From contig JASFYJ010000001.1 of NCBI GenBank assembly GCA_030055525.1, positions 90,616 through 154,615 on the forward strand: a DNA stretch of 64,000 nt, written 5' to 3'. The notes under the pieces are model-generated. The model did no database searches, had not been told where the DNA came from, and saw only the letters and a list, made by a program, of their open reading frames with translations. Of this stretch, positions 53,322 through 62,514 are shown in pieces; positions within the stretch are counted from its first letter, which is position 1; every line of letters begins with the position of its first letter. A program made the translations under genes and the position numbers. The stretch is from Archaeoglobales archaeon (GTDB taxonomy: Archaea > Halobacteriota > Archaeoglobi > Archaeoglobales > Archaeoglobaceae).

Positions 53322-54803
53322 TTGGAATCCTTCGTCCGCTCTCTCAGACCATTTGCAGAGAGGATACCGAGTGTTGAAAGGCCAAAGAGGCACGTACATT
53401 TCCGAGAAAAATTCGCTTGGACGGCTGCAATTTTACTTCTATATTTTATGCTTTGTAACGTTCCAGTTTTTGGCTTATCTCCTGAGTCTATAGATATTTT
53501 TGAAGCCTACAGAGCCCTCTTTGCCGGAGCTACAGGTTCTATCTTGGCTTTAGGTATTGGTCCAATTGTCACAGCTTCCATCGTTTTGCAGCTACTTGTT
53601 GGAGCAGGAATAATTAGGCTTGATTTAACAAATCCAGAAGATAGAGCAGCTTATCAGGCATTTCAAAGGCTTTTAGTAATAGTAATGATAGTAGTTGAAG
53701 CTGCCGCACAGATTGGAGGCAGATTGTTGCTGCCAGACGCTAAAATAGCGGAAATTTTGGGAGTTCCGACATCCTTTATATCTCTGCTTATCTTTCTTCA
53801 GCTATGTCTCGGTGGCTTGCTGATTATATATATGGACGAAGTAGTTTCTAAGTGGGGCATAGGGAGCGGTGTAAGTTTGTTCATACTTGCCAGCGTTTCG
53901 CAGGCTATGGTTGTAGGACTTTTCAACTGGATAGTTCCCCCAGGGCATGAACTTCCCGCAGGCATAATACCAAGGCTATTCGTAATCTTTACCACCTATC
54001 CTGCGGAGTATCTGTTGAGTGGGGATGGTATAATACACCTCCTAATTACCGGCGGAATACTTGCAATTATAACAACTATAATTATAATAATGCTCGTTGT
54101 ATTCTTCGAAGGCACAAGGGTTGAGATTCCGCTTGCACATTCGATGATACGTGGAGCGAGAGGAAGATTCCCGATAAAGTTGATATATGCAAGTGTTCTG
54201 CCAATGATATTTGTGAGAGCTTTGCAGGCGACGATAGTAGCATTTGGGGCTATGCTGTATCATAGAGGAATTACGATATTCGGAGAATACGTTGGCAGCA
54301 CACCTGTGAGTGGTTTAATGTTTTATCTATCACCCATAAACAGTCCCTACGACTGGATTCCCGCTTTGTATAAGAGCCAGGGTGCAGCCTTCGCCATGGT
54401 TCCCGACTGGGCTATAATTTTACACTTGCTGATTGATGCATCCATTCTTGTAGTTGGTGGAGTGATATTCGCTATATTCTGGGTTGAAACGAGCGGAATG
54501 GATGCTAAAACTGTCGCATCACAAATAGCAAAATCTAGTATGCAAATTCCTGGATTCAGGAAAAGCCCGCAGGTCTTAGAAAGGCTACTTTCAAGGTACA
54601 TCCCTAAAGTAACGATCATAGGTGGTGCAACCGTCGGTGTTCTTGCGCTCATATCTAACATGCTAGGTACAATAGGTGGTGTTGGAGGCACAAGCTTGTT
54701 GCTTGCAGTAAGCATAGCTTACAGATTCTACGAACAGCTTAGCAGAGAGCAGCTTACTGAAATGCATCCGATACTGAGAAAGATGCTCGGTGAAGAGACA
54801 TGA
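53322..54803 (+). CDS. secY: Protein translocase subunit SecY
   Basis: A 493-residue polytopic protein with ten membrane helices. The plug region (PESIDIFEAYRALFAGATGS) and VEIPLAHSMIRGARGRFPIKLIY (cytoplasmic ribosome-binding loop) are clear. It forms the protein-conducting channel. The start is a TTG at 53322 with GGAGTGAT upstream; MESFVRSLRPFAERIPSVERPKRHVHF matches archaeal SecY N-termini. Its stop overlaps the next gene by 4 nt. Confidence 0.97.
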   Translation: MESFVRSLRPFAERIPSVERPKRHVHFREKFAWTAAILLLYFMLCNVPVFGLSPESIDIFEAYRALFAGATGSILALGIGPIVTASIVLQLLVGAGIIRLDLTNPEDRAAYQAFQRLLVIVMIVVEAAAQIGGRLLLPDAKIAEILGVPTSFISLLIFLQLCLGGLLIIYMDEVVSKWGIGSGVSLFILASVSQAMVVGLFNWIVPPGHELPAGIIPRLFVIFTTYPAEYLLSGDGIIHLLITGGILAIITTIIIIMLVVFFEGTRVEIPLAHSMIRGARGRFPIKLIYASVLPMIFVRALQATIVAFGAMLYHRGITIFGEYVGSTPVSGLMFYLSPINSPYDWIPALYKSQGAAFAMVPDWAIILHLLIDASILVVGGVIFAIFWVETSGMDAKTVASQIAKSSMQIPGFRKSPQVLERLLSRYIPKVTIIGGATVGVLALISNMLGTIGGVGGTSLLLAVSIAYRFYEQLSREQLTEMHPILRKMLGEET

Positions 54804-55462
54804 AGAGTGTAATATCAAAGGTAGCACTCACATTTGGATTTTTACTGATGATCGGTATTATAATAAGTAGAGATTTTCGCCTCATGCTCGGCTTGGCAAT
54901 TGATCCGATCATGACCCCGTTTGCCCCTCTAAAATTCCACATAACGATATTCATTCTATCGATTTTGACGGGGATCTATTCCAACCTGATACAGAAGTAT
55001 ACTGTAGATTTTCAAAAACTGAAAAGCTTTCAGAAGATACAGATGGAATTTCAGAAGGAGTATATAGATGCCATGAAGAAAAACAACAAACCAAAACTTG
55101 AACAGCTGGAGAAAAGAAAAAGAGAAATACAAGTTATGCAGGCCGAAGTTTTAAACATGCAGATGAAATCGATGGGCTACACTTTGATAGTAACAATTCC
55201 AATTTTTTCCTGGCTTTGGGAGAAGGTTGCAGTAAGCTACGAACTCCTATACGGTGGAGACCTTTATGGTAACATTACACAAACACTTCCAGAGGCTTTC
55301 GTATCCACCATAAACCCCGAACTTTTTAAAATAATGGTACCATTTTCTGGAGTCATTCATGTAGCGGAGACGTTCATTTTTCCATGGTGGCTCTTCTGGT
55401 ACCTTGTATGTTCAATAGCTCTGGGCCAGATAATAAAGAACGTAATGAAAGTTGGTGTTTAA
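54800..55462 (+). CDS. Oxa1/EMC3/Get1-like membrane insertase (DUF106)
   Basis: A 220-residue membrane protein with three core helices and a cytoplasmic coiled coil (LKSFQKIQMEFQKEYIDAMKKNNKPKLEQLEKRKREIQVMQ, near residues 75-115). This is the archaeal YidC/Oxa1-superfamily plan found next to secY, where it probably helps insert membrane proteins. It overlaps secY by 4 nt. In many archaea adenylate kinase lies between secY and this gene; it is absent here. Confidence 0.9.
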   Translation: MKSVISKVALTFGFLLMIGIIISRDFRLMLGLAIDPIMTPFAPLKFHITIFILSILTGIYSNLIQKYTVDFQKLKSFQKIQMEFQKEYIDAMKKNNKPKLEQLEKRKREIQVMQAEVLNMQMKSMGYTLIVTIPIFSWLWEKVAVSYELLYGGDLYGNITQTLPEAFVSTINPELFKIMVPFSGVIHVAETFIFPWWLFWYLVCSIALGQIIKNVMKVGV

Positions 55463-55463
55463 T

Positions 55464-55997
55464 ATGAAAATAACAATCTCTGGTCTTCCCGGCACTGGAA
55501 AAACTACTGTAGCAAAGCTTCTTTCTGAAAAACTCGGTATAAAGCTAATATCTGCAGGAGATATTTTTAGAAGGCTCGCCGAACAGAAAGGGCTAACTCT
55601 CGAAGAATTCGGAAAACTTGCTGAAGAAAATCCAGAGATAGACTTTCTTGTAGATAGAACGCAAAAAGAGCTTGCAGAAAAAGAGAGGGATGCTGTAATT
55701 GATGGCAGACTTTCTGGATGGTTTGTGAAGGATGCAGATTTAAGAGTTTGGCTTTTTGCTGACGCAGAAATTAGATACAGTAGGATAGCAAGTAGAGAAT
55801 CTAAGGACATCTCAGTCGCAAGGTTGGAGACTAAGAAGAGGGAAGAGTTGGAAAAGAGAAGGTACAGTAAATTTTACAGCATAGATCTTGAAGATACGAG
55901 CATATACGATCTGTCTATAAATTCTGGAAGGTTTTATCCGGAGGAGATCGTAAAAATAATTTTGCTTGCATTAGAATTAAAAAAGAAAAGATCTTAA
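55464..55997 (+). CDS. cmk: Cytidylate kinase
   Basis: A 177-residue archaeal CMP kinase. [21 protein letters not shown] (P-loop) and [22 protein letters not shown] near residue 80 are typical. It phosphorylates CMP/dCMP. The ATG at 55464 follows the preceding stop by 1 nt; the ORF-track start at 55452 overlaps that gene. It ends in a 4-nt overlap with the convergent dnaG. Confidence 0.94.
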   Translation: MKITISGLPGTGKTTVAKLLSEKLGIKLISAGDIFRRLAEQKGLTLEEFGKLAEENPEIDFLVDRTQKELAEKERDAVIDGRLSGWFVKDADLRVWLFADAEIRYSRIASRESKDISVARLETKKREELEKRRYSKFYSIDLEDTSIYDLSINSGRFYPEEIVKIILLALELKKKRS

Positions 55998-57160
55998 ACT
56001 TGTTCGAAAGTTAGGATCCTTACATTTGTCGGTAATTTTACTATGCTACCGAGCTTAGCTCCAACAAGGTAACTTATCTCTTTTTTTGCTGCTATATCTA
56101 CAAGTCTCTGTGTTATAACACCATCAAAGACGATGGCAACACCTCTCGGAATGTTATCTGTCTTTAGAACTTTAACAAGATCCCTTACTGGCACTTCTTT
56201 GATTAAGTTGAAGTTCTTGTCAAGTATCCTTGCCGTAAGCTTCCCTTCCACTCCAATTTTATGTTCTTTCAAACTTCCAGTTTTCTCTTCCTTTTGAACT
56301 TCTTCTTCTCTTTTCTCTACCTTTTCTGCAATATCTTTTCTTAGCACATGAATTTGCTCTACAGGCACTTTGTTTCTTAGAGCCTTAAGTATCTCTTTAA
56401 GGGTCAATTCCTCAACACCCTTTCCTTCAGGAGCCCTTGCGACGTAGTCTATCTCGGCTACCTGCAGTAGTTCTTTTAATATTAAATCTCCCCCTCTATC
56501 TCCGTCAAGAAAAGCCGTTACTGTTTTCTTTTTACTCAGCTCTATGATTGTTTTTGGAATGTTCGTACCTTCAACGGCTATTACATTCTTTATCCCGTGC
56601 TTTAGCAAATTCAAAACATCCGCTCTACCCTCTACAACAATTATTGCATCGCTCTCATCCACTGCTGGACCGGCTGGAAGCTTTTCTTCTCCATACTCCA
56701 CAACTTCATCCGCCCTGATAGCTTGGCGAACTATCTCTACTATCTTCTCCGATTCTATCTCTGGTTCTTCGAAAAGTTCTCTTAAAATCGTCATCGCTCT
56801 ATCTACGATCTTCTTTCTCTTTGTAGCTCTTACATCTTCTATCTTCAAAACTTTTATCTTAGCTGAGCAGGGACCAACTCGTTCTATCGTTTCAAGAGCT
56901 GCAGCTATTATTGCTGTCTCCACTTTGTCTAAACTTGACGGTATCTTTATCTCTCCATAGCTTTTTCCGCCCTTGCTCTCAACTTTGACATCTATTCTTC
57001 CAATTCTACCCGTTTTCTGTAATTCTCTCAGGTCGAGATCACCACCAAGTAAACCTTCGGTTTGTCCAAAGATTGCCCCAACAACATCGGGCCGTTCAAC
57101 AACACCGTCAGCTGATAATTCAGCGTAAATAAGGTACTTAGTAGTATCAACTGGTTTCAT
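55994..57160 (-). CDS. dnaG: DnaG-type primase
   Basis: A 388-residue archaeal DnaG. The TOPRIM core has [22 protein letters not shown] near residue 165 and [18 protein letters not shown] near 208. The N-terminal [30 protein letters not shown] is the archaeal signature. In archaea DnaG is associated with the exosome as well as with priming. The ATG at 57160 has GGAGGTG 5 nt upstream, so the extra ten residues of the ORF track are dropped. Confidence 0.95.
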   Translation of the reverse strand: MKPVDTTKYLIYAELSADGVVERPDVVGAIFGQTEGLLGGDLDLRELQKTGRIGRIDVKVESKGGKSYGEIKIPSSLDKVETAIIAAALETIERVGPCSAKIKVLKIEDVRATKRKKIVDRAMTILRELFEEPEIESEKIVEIVRQAIRADEVVEYGEEKLPAGPAVDESDAIIVVEGRADVLNLLKHGIKNVIAVEGTNIPKTIIELSKKKTVTAFLDGDRGGDLILKELLQVAEIDYVARAPEGKGVEELTLKEILKALRNKVPVEQIHVLRKDIAEKVEKREEEVQKEEKTGSLKEHKIGVEGKLTARILDKNFNLIKEVPVRDLVKVLKTDNIPRGVAIVFDGVITQRLVDIAAKKEISYLVGAKLGSIVKLPTNVRILTFEQV

Positions 57161-57272
57161 GAGTGCACCTCCTTTATCATCGTTACACATACGTATAAAT
57201 TGGTGGCTTCATTAATAAATAGTTTGGGGTTCAAATGTCAAAACTTAAAAACACTTCGATTTAGAAAAAACG

Positions 57273-57605
57273 ATGGCTAAACTTGCACTGCTTGGATTCA
57301 TAGTATTCATTTCTCTTGCAGCTGTGGTTCTGTTCCATTCTATCTCCCCTTATCTAACGCCGTCGCAAATCGTAGGCATGGGGGAAGCAAAAAATGTGAA
57401 AGTGATTGGTAAAACGAAGGAAGTCAGCATAAATGGTAATTCAACCATTTTTAAGATAACAGACGGAAAGACAGAGATTTTAGCCGTTTACAACGGAATT
57501 TTAGATGTTATAAGTGAGGAGATAGTTGCAGTTGGAGATTGGAATGGAAACTTTTTAATTGCCAAGGAAATTCTGCAGAAGTGTCACACTGAATACGGTG
57601 GTTGA
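57273..57605 (+). CDS. ccmE: Cytochrome c maturation protein CcmE, archaeal CxxxY type
   Basis: A 110-residue protein with one N-terminal membrane helix (LALLGFIVFISLAAVVLF) and an OB-fold domain. Near the end it has KCHTEYGG. Bacterial CcmE binds heme through His in HxxxY; archaeal forms use Cys (CxxxY), as here. It is a heme chaperone for c-type cytochromes outside the membrane. It is directly followed by ccmF. Assignment of such a short divergent protein is supported mainly by that neighbour and by the motif. Confidence 0.82.
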   Translation: MAKLALLGFIVFISLAAVVLFHSISPYLTPSQIVGMGEAKNVKVIGKTKEVSINGNSTIFKITDGKTEILAVYNGILDVISEEIVAVGDWNGNFLIAKEILQKCHTEYGG

Positions 57606-59114
57606 ATGGAGACTGGTCTATTGCTGATCTTTCTAGCCTTCTTCTTCAATTTAGCTGCTACTCTTTCTTTCTTTCTTGCTTTTAGACAAAAAAATCCAAA
57701 AATTGCCGAAGTAGCAGAGATTTTAATTTATTCAGCTCTTGCATTAACAACAGCAGCAGTAATACTCCTTGTTTACTATTTTTTGACCGATAACTTCTCT
57801 CTATACTACGTCTATGTCAACTCTCAAAGGGCTATGTCCAATATTTACAAATTGAGCGCCATATGGGCTGGAAAGGAAGGTTCCCTTCTTCTCTGGAACT
57901 TCTTCAATCTGCTCGTTCTAAGTATCTTTCTCTCGTACGGAGAGAAAAATTTGGCTAAGGTTAAAGCGAGTCTTCTGGCTTCTGGAATTTCGAGTTATCT
58001 TCTCTTTTTGTTGATCTTAACATCAAACCCATTCGAAAGCTTGCCAACATCTCCACTTGACGGTGTAGGAATGAATCCTCTTTTAAGAACTCCTGAAATG
58101 ATATTCCACCCTCCATTGGTTTTTTTGGCCTACTCTCTCTCGATAATTCCATTTGCTATGCATTTCGTAAAATTCGGGGATCCATATAAGTATATGAGAG
58201 CTGCTTTTATTTTTTTGACTTTAGGAATATTTTTAGGTGGCTTCTGGGCTTACAGAACTCTTGGTTGGGGAGGTTTCTGGGGCTGGGATCCTGTTGAAAA
58301 CGCCTCTCTACTTCCATGGCTTGCAATGGCAGCTTATATACATTCAAAGAATAGATCGTTTTTTGCATATATAAATTTTTTATTTGTTATCCTTGCGACC
58401 TTCATAACGAGGAGTGGCATCATCTCTTCAGTGCACTCCTTTAGCGATGGTGGAGGAGAACTTTACATAGTTTTAATCATATTTGCAGGGATCTTGGCAT
58501 TTAAAGAATTAAAGGGTGGATTTAAAGATCCCTGTCAGGCTTCTTATATCTTCTCGGCGATGATAATCGTTGTTGCGATGGGTACTTTTGCCAACTTGTT
58601 TTTCGACGTAAACAGACTCTACTTCTTAACAACTTTTATTCCGCTTTTTGCCCTGCTCATTTTTATTGTTGTTTTTAAGATCAGGATGGTAAAAAGGAGG
58701 TTGCTACTGCACTTTGGTTTAATTTTGCTATTTATCGGCGCTTTAAGTGTTTGGGGGTTTGAAGAAGGATATACGATCGAGCTCTCTCCAAGCGCTGAAG
58801 TTGAAGGAATTCAATTTGTGCTTAAAAATATCTCTTTGAGCGAAGATGCCGAGAAATACACATTTACAGTTCAAATAGAAAGCAAAGTTGGAAATTTCAG
58901 CCCCAAGATGTACGTATACAAGACTGAAAGGCAGAACAAAGTAGTTTCTGCAGTTGATATTAGATCGGACTTCTTAAAAGACTACTATGTTGCGGTCAAA
59001 AGTGTCGATGTAAATTTGAAAAGCGCCGTGATCAACTTCTACGTTGTGCCCCTTGTATCTCTCGTCTGGCTCGGTGCAGCAGTTACCTTTATAGGTATAA
59101 TCGTTAAAAAATAA
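57606..59114 (+). CDS. ccmF: Cytochrome c maturation protein CcmF
   Basis: A 502-residue membrane protein with about 12-14 helices. The heme-handling WWD motif GWGGFWGWDPVENASLLPWL lies near residues 215-235, and SPLDGVGMNPLLRTPEMIFHPPLVFLAYS near 150-178 carries a conserved His. It is shorter than bacterial CcmF (about 650). It attaches heme to apocytochrome c with CcmE. Other System I parts (CcmA, B, C, H) are not in the window. Confidence 0.92.
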   Translation: METGLLLIFLAFFFNLAATLSFFLAFRQKNPKIAEVAEILIYSALALTTAAVILLVYYFLTDNFSLYYVYVNSQRAMSNIYKLSAIWAGKEGSLLLWNFFNLLVLSIFLSYGEKNLAKVKASLLASGISSYLLFLLILTSNPFESLPTSPLDGVGMNPLLRTPEMIFHPPLVFLAYSLSIIPFAMHFVKFGDPYKYMRAAFIFLTLGIFLGGFWAYRTLGWGGFWGWDPVENASLLPWLAMAAYIHSKNRSFFAYINFLFVILATFITRSGIISSVHSFSDGGGELYIVLIIFAGILAFKELKGGFKDPCQASYIFSAMIIVVAMGTFANLFFDVNRLYFLTTFIPLFALLIFIVVFKIRMVKRRLLLHFGLILLFIGALSVWGFEEGYTIELSPSAEVEGIQFVLKNISLSEDAEKYTFTVQIESKVGNFSPKMYVYKTERQNKVVSAVDIRSDFLKDYYVAVKSVDVNLKSAVINFYVVPLVSLVWLGAAVTFIGIIVKK

Positions 59115-59123
59115 AAAGTGGGA

Positions 59124-59228
59124 TCATTTCTGTAAACCTCTAGAGATGGCTCTGTATAGGAAGTAGGCAAGCCCACCATATAAAACTACGAATCCAAAAA
59201 TTGCCACTGCAATTGCTTCAAGAGACAT
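59124..59228 (-). CDS. MetS-like small subunit of the NSS transporter; not in the ORF track
   Basis: A 34-residue protein below the ORF-track limit. It begins MSLEAIAVAIFGFVVLYGG, one membrane helix, and ends in a basic tail (YRAISRGLQK). GGAGGGG lies just before the ATG at 59228, which is 11 nt inside the end of the NSS transporter gene. Short single-helix proteins at this place are known as MetS-type small subunits, required for the methionine/alanine transporter MetPS in Corynebacterium. Size, helix and coupling all fit. Confidence 0.82.
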   Translation of the reverse strand: MSLEAIAVAIFGFVVLYGGLAYFLYRAISRGLQK

Positions 59229-60684
59229 CTTTTCCCCTCCTAAGGGTTAGTAGCAATGAGACAAGCATTCCAAAGATTATAACTGCCACACCAGCTGCGA
59301 GTGCATCGATGGCATAATCGCCGTAAGGTTTTTGCAAGTTTCCATAGATGTCCAAGATCAAAAGGGTGGTCAAAACCAAAACAGTAGCATACTTAAGCGC
59401 CCATTCCCACCAGCTTCCAACCTTTATCTCAGAAATCGAGTTTATGTGTTCCCTGAGTGAGGATAATTTGAAGAACCAAGCGACTGCTACAACTTCCAGT
59501 AAAGCGACGAGAACGAGGCCATAGTAATTTATGAAGTGATCGATTATGTCGAGCCAGTATAGGCCTGCGGTTGTTGTGTAAACCAAGCTACCAAGGAAAC
59601 CTAGAAAGAAGACAGTGTTTACAGCTTTACTTCTGCTCATTTTGAACTTATCAATCAAAGCGGAAGTTATCGATTCAACAAGCGAAATCGAAGATGATAA
59701 TCCTGCTATGAATAGCGTAAGGAAGAAGATCGCTGCAACGAGTTCTGGTAAGCCAGGTATCAAATTCAAAGCTTTAGGAAATACTACAAAAGCTAATCCA
59801 ACACCTCCGGCAACGACTTCCTGGATGTTCGTTTGTGTTACAAAAGCCATGTAACCTAGAGTTCCGAATACTGCAAAACCTATCAGGAAACTGAAAGCAC
59901 TATCAGTTAAGCCGACTATGAAAGAGTTGTTAGCGATATCACTTTTCTCTGGCAAGTAGCTGGCGTAGGCTATCATTATACCCATTGCAAGGCTCAAAGA
60001 AAAGAATATCTGACCAAAGGCGGCGATCCATATTTTGTAATCTCCTATCTTGGAGAAATCAGGTTTTAGATACCATTCTATACCATCCAGGGCTCCTGGC
60101 AAAGTAACAGCCCTCAAAACGAGTATTATTGCTAGTATCCACAGTAGAGGCATCATTATTAGGTTCGCTTTTTCAATTCCTCTCTTTACACCTTTAAAAA
60201 CAACAAACCAGTTCAGCAGCCATATAAAGATTACGGCTATCAAAACTTCCATTGCGAATCCGTTAAGTTGCCAAGGTGAATCGGAGAGGTTTAAAACGTT
60301 CTCAAAGAAGTAGCTTTTTGTATCACTGCCCCAAGCAAGGGTGAAAGACTTTGTGAAGTAAACTAACGCCCAGCCTATGACGACGATGTAGTAGGTGGTT
60401 ATTATAAAAGCCGAAATTACCGCCCACCAGCCGACCCATTCGAATTTTTTCCCTATATGTTTCATCGCTATTGGAGCACTCGATTTAAATTTGTGTCCTA
60501 AAGCAAATTCGGCCATCAGCAAGCTAATGCCTGTAACGAAAAGTGCAACAAAGTAGGGTAGCAGAAAAGCTCCACCACCATTTTCGTAGGTTATATATCC
60601 AAAACGCCAGATGTTGCCCAAACCTATCGCTGATCCAATGGACGCAAGTATAAACCCAACTCTAGACCCCCATATCTCCCTCAT
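59218..60684 (-). CDS. Neurotransmitter:sodium symporter (NSS) family transporter
   Basis: A 488-residue membrane protein with 11-12 helices, like LeuT and MetP. GFILASIGSAIGLGNIWRFGYITYENGGGAFLLPYF is the unwound helix 1 sodium and substrate site. It probably imports an amino acid with Na+. It is followed and overlapped by the MetS-like small gene, which favours a methionine/alanine or related substrate, but the sequence does not prove it. The gene is convergent with ccmF. Confidence 0.93.
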   Translation of the reverse strand: MREIWGSRVGFILASIGSAIGLGNIWRFGYITYENGGGAFLLPYFVALFVTGISLLMAEFALGHKFKSSAPIAMKHIGKKFEWVGWWAVISAFIITTYYIVVIGWALVYFTKSFTLAWGSDTKSYFFENVLNLSDSPWQLNGFAMEVLIAVIFIWLLNWFVVFKGVKRGIEKANLIMMPLLWILAIILVLRAVTLPGALDGIEWYLKPDFSKIGDYKIWIAAFGQIFFSLSLAMGIMIAYASYLPEKSDIANNSFIVGLTDSAFSFLIGFAVFGTLGYMAFVTQTNIQEVVAGGVGLAFVVFPKALNLIPGLPELVAAIFFLTLFIAGLSSSISLVESITSALIDKFKMSRSKAVNTVFFLGFLGSLVYTTTAGLYWLDIIDHFINYYGLVLVALLEVVAVAWFFKLSSLREHINSISEIKVGSWWEWALKYATVLVLTTLLILDIYGNLQKPYGDYAIDALAAGVAVIIFGMLVSLLLTLRRGKDVS

Positions 60685-60744
60685 ATAATCCCCTCAAAAT
60701 TTTTTATCGAACTAATAAAATCAAATATAAAAAGTTTGCTGTAT

Positions 60745-61632
60745 CTAAACGTTGTAGGGTAATCCTTCTCTAGCACCGAACTTTTCTATGCATCTTGCTG
60801 CCACGTAATTACCTAGCCGGGCACACTCTTCAACGTCCTTACCTTTAACAAATCCATAAATGAAGCCGGCGTTGAAAGCATCTCCAGCACCCGTAGTGTC
60901 TACAACCTTTGTAGCGAGCGATCTCATTCGGAACTCTTTGTTTTTTGTTTTAACGAAGCAGCCTTCACTGCCAAGTTTGACAACGACTATCTCTATTCCA
61001 AGAGATATACAGTCCTCTACAGCTTTTAGATAGTCTTCTCTAAACATCATCTCTATCTCTGCCTTGTTTGGCAGAAAGATGGTTGTATGCTTAAGTATAG
61101 GTTCCATATCCCTCAAACCTCTCCATGCGTAGGGCATGCCTGGATCAAAGCTGACAACTTCGAATTCCTTCACTATTCTTTTCTGCGATTCGAGAGAATC
61201 CGTGCCATTTTTACAGATGAAGGAAGTAAGATGAATCATCCTATATTCTTTTGCAGCTTCCAAGTTTATCTCTTCGTACCTTATCGTATCATTAACACCG
61301 GGATCAACAAGGATTGCTCTGTTTCCATGTTCATCTACCAAGATGATCGCGTTGCCACTTCTCCCTTTACCTTTTATTACACATCTAACATCAACGTTCT
61401 CTTTTAGAAGATCTCTGTAAAGTAAACCACCTTCCTCGTCATCTCCGATCTTCCCTATATACCCAGCTTTGATTCCAAGCCTTGAAAGTCCTACTATCGT
61501 ATTTGAAGCGCTTCCACCGGGAAAGAATTTAACATCTTTTACAAAACCTTCTTCATCCTTCGAAGGTATCTTGTCCACATAGTATATCTTGTCCAAATTC
61601 AAAGCTCCGAACCCTATAACATCTTTATTCAA
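60745..61632 (-). CDS. PfkB-family carbohydrate/nucleoside kinase
   Basis: A 295-residue ribokinase-like enzyme. DVKFFPGGSASNTIVGLSRLG near residue 34 is the N-terminal signature, and VVDTTGAGDAFNAGFIYGF near 250 has the catalytic Asp. Substrates in archaea include ribose, nucleosides and sugars; I cannot choose one. The start is a TTG at 61632 overlapping the ferredoxin TAA by 8 nt, so it is cotranslated with the ferredoxin. Confidence 0.88.
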   Translation of the reverse strand: MNKDVIGFGALNLDKIYYVDKIPSKDEEGFVKDVKFFPGGSASNTIVGLSRLGIKAGYIGKIGDDEEGGLLYRDLLKENVDVRCVIKGKGRSGNAIILVDEHGNRAILVDPGVNDTIRYEEINLEAAKEYRMIHLTSFICKNGTDSLESQKRIVKEFEVVSFDPGMPYAWRGLRDMEPILKHTTIFLPNKAEIEMMFREDYLKAVEDCISLGIEIVVVKLGSEGCFVKTKNKEFRMRSLATKVVDTTGAGDAFNAGFIYGFVKGKDVEECARLGNYVAARCIEKFGAREGLPYNV

Positions 61633-61795
61633 GTGTTATCGCCTCCTTTGGGCAAACATCTACGCAAGATCCACATTCCGTGCATATGTCCTCATCAACG
61701 TGAGCTACATCGTTTAGCTCAATAGCTCCAACCGGACATTCATCAACGCACATCCCACAGCCGTCACATTTCTTTTCATCCACGAAAGCGGGCAT
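61625..61795 (-). CDS. 2[4Fe-4S] ferredoxin; not in the ORF track
   Basis: A 56-residue bacterial-type ferredoxin below the track limit. It has two cluster motifs, CDGCGMCVDECP near residue 10 and CTECGSCVDVCP near 38, and is acidic. It transfers electrons at low potential in the cytoplasm. The ATG at 61795 lies about 24 nt after a TATA-like CTTTTTAAG, so the mRNA may be leaderless. The TTG start of the PfkB-like gene overlaps its end. Confidence 0.95.
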   Translation of the reverse strand: MPAFVDEKKCDGCGMCVDECPVGAIELNDVAHVDEDICTECGSCVDVCPKEAITLE

Positions 61796-61814
61796 GTGAT
61801 AAAGTTGGCCAGTA

Positions 61815-61847
61815 ACTTAAAAAGGTTACCAAAAACTTAATTAAGTT
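61815..61847. promoter_or_regulatory. Divergent promoter region with a perfect 14-bp palindrome
   Basis: AACTTAATTAAGTT (61834-61847) is a perfect palindrome between the ferredoxin and NifU-like genes. Beside it GTAAC-TTAAAAAG-GTTAC (61812-61829) is a second inverted repeat. TATA-like boxes for both directions overlap these: CTTTTTAAG for the ferredoxin and ACTTAATTA for the NifU-like gene, each about 24-28 nt before a start codon. A regulator could thus control both iron-sulfur genes at once. Confidence 0.5.
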
Positions 61848-61865
61848 CGGCTGTAAAGAAAGAGC

Positions 61866-62099
61866 ATGTCGATGAAGGACAAAGTTTTGGAGGTTGTAGA
61901 GAACGACATAAAACCGGCTTTAATGAGAGATGGGGGTAGCATTGAAGTTGTTGAAGTCGATGAAAAAAGCGGAATTGTGAAAGTTCAGCTGCTTGGAGCA
62001 TGTGGCGGTTGTCCAATGTCCATGATAACGCTTACGGCATTTGTAGAACGCTACCTCAAGGAAAAAGTTCCGGAAGTGAAAAGAGTAGTACCGGTTTGA
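61866..62099 (+). CDS. NifU C-terminal domain-like iron-sulfur carrier (Nfu)
   Basis: A 77-residue Nfu-type protein. VVENDIKPALMRDGGSIEVVEVD and the cluster motif LLGACGGCPMSMITL (CxxC near residues 50-53) are diagnostic. It carries [4Fe-4S] clusters to target proteins. It is divergent from a ferredoxin gene and 1 nt before an unknown gene, so an operon is likely. Confidence 0.93.
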   Translation: MSMKDKVLEVVENDIKPALMRDGGSIEVVEVDEKSGIVKVQLLGACGGCPMSMITLTAFVERYLKEKVPEVKRVVPV

Positions 62100-62100
62100 T

Positions 62101-62514
62101 ATGAAGTTGATCGAACCTCTTCGGAAATTTCTTCTGGAAGGTGCAGCATTGGACTGCGAAGAGGTCGATCAAAATTTATTTGGGGGTTTTTGTAGTTGTG
62201 GAGGTACCTTAAGACAGAGATTCTGGATAAGGAGGGACAATTTGGAGATCATGATCTCCGAATGCGAGAGGTGCTGGAGTTACGAGATGGCAGTTTTTGA
62301 GAATAAAAAATTCGTAGAAAGGAAAAAAGTTGAAGTTATAAAAAAGAAGGAAGTCAGGGATCTTCTGAAGGATCTTCTAAGCCCAGCAGAGTTTGAGGCT
62401 TTGATCGGGAAAGTTGAGGGAAGGAATTACAATCCATCGTTGTTTTCGAGGGCTAAAAAAAGGCTTTCGGATTTGAATTTAGATATATCAAAAATTATAG
62501 AAATACTTAGATGA
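62101..62514 (+). CDS. Unknown zinc-ribbon-like protein
   Basis: A 137-residue protein I cannot name. FCSCGGTLRQRFW (CxC, near residue 30) and SECERCWSYEM (CxxC, near 57) form a likely four-Cys metal site in the N-terminal half. The C-terminal half is helical and basic (KKKEVRDLLKDLLSPAEFEAL; SRAKKRLSDLNLDISKIIEIL). It lies between the Nfu-like gene (1-nt gap) and the VIT1-like transporter (4-nt overlap), so a role in metal or iron-sulfur handling is possible. Confidence 0.7.
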   Translation: MKLIEPLRKFLLEGAALDCEEVDQNLFGGFCSCGGTLRQRFWIRRDNLEIMISECERCWSYEMAVFENKKFVERKKVEVIKKKEVRDLLKDLLSPAEFEALIGKVEGRNYNPSLFSRAKKRLSDLNLDISKIIEILR

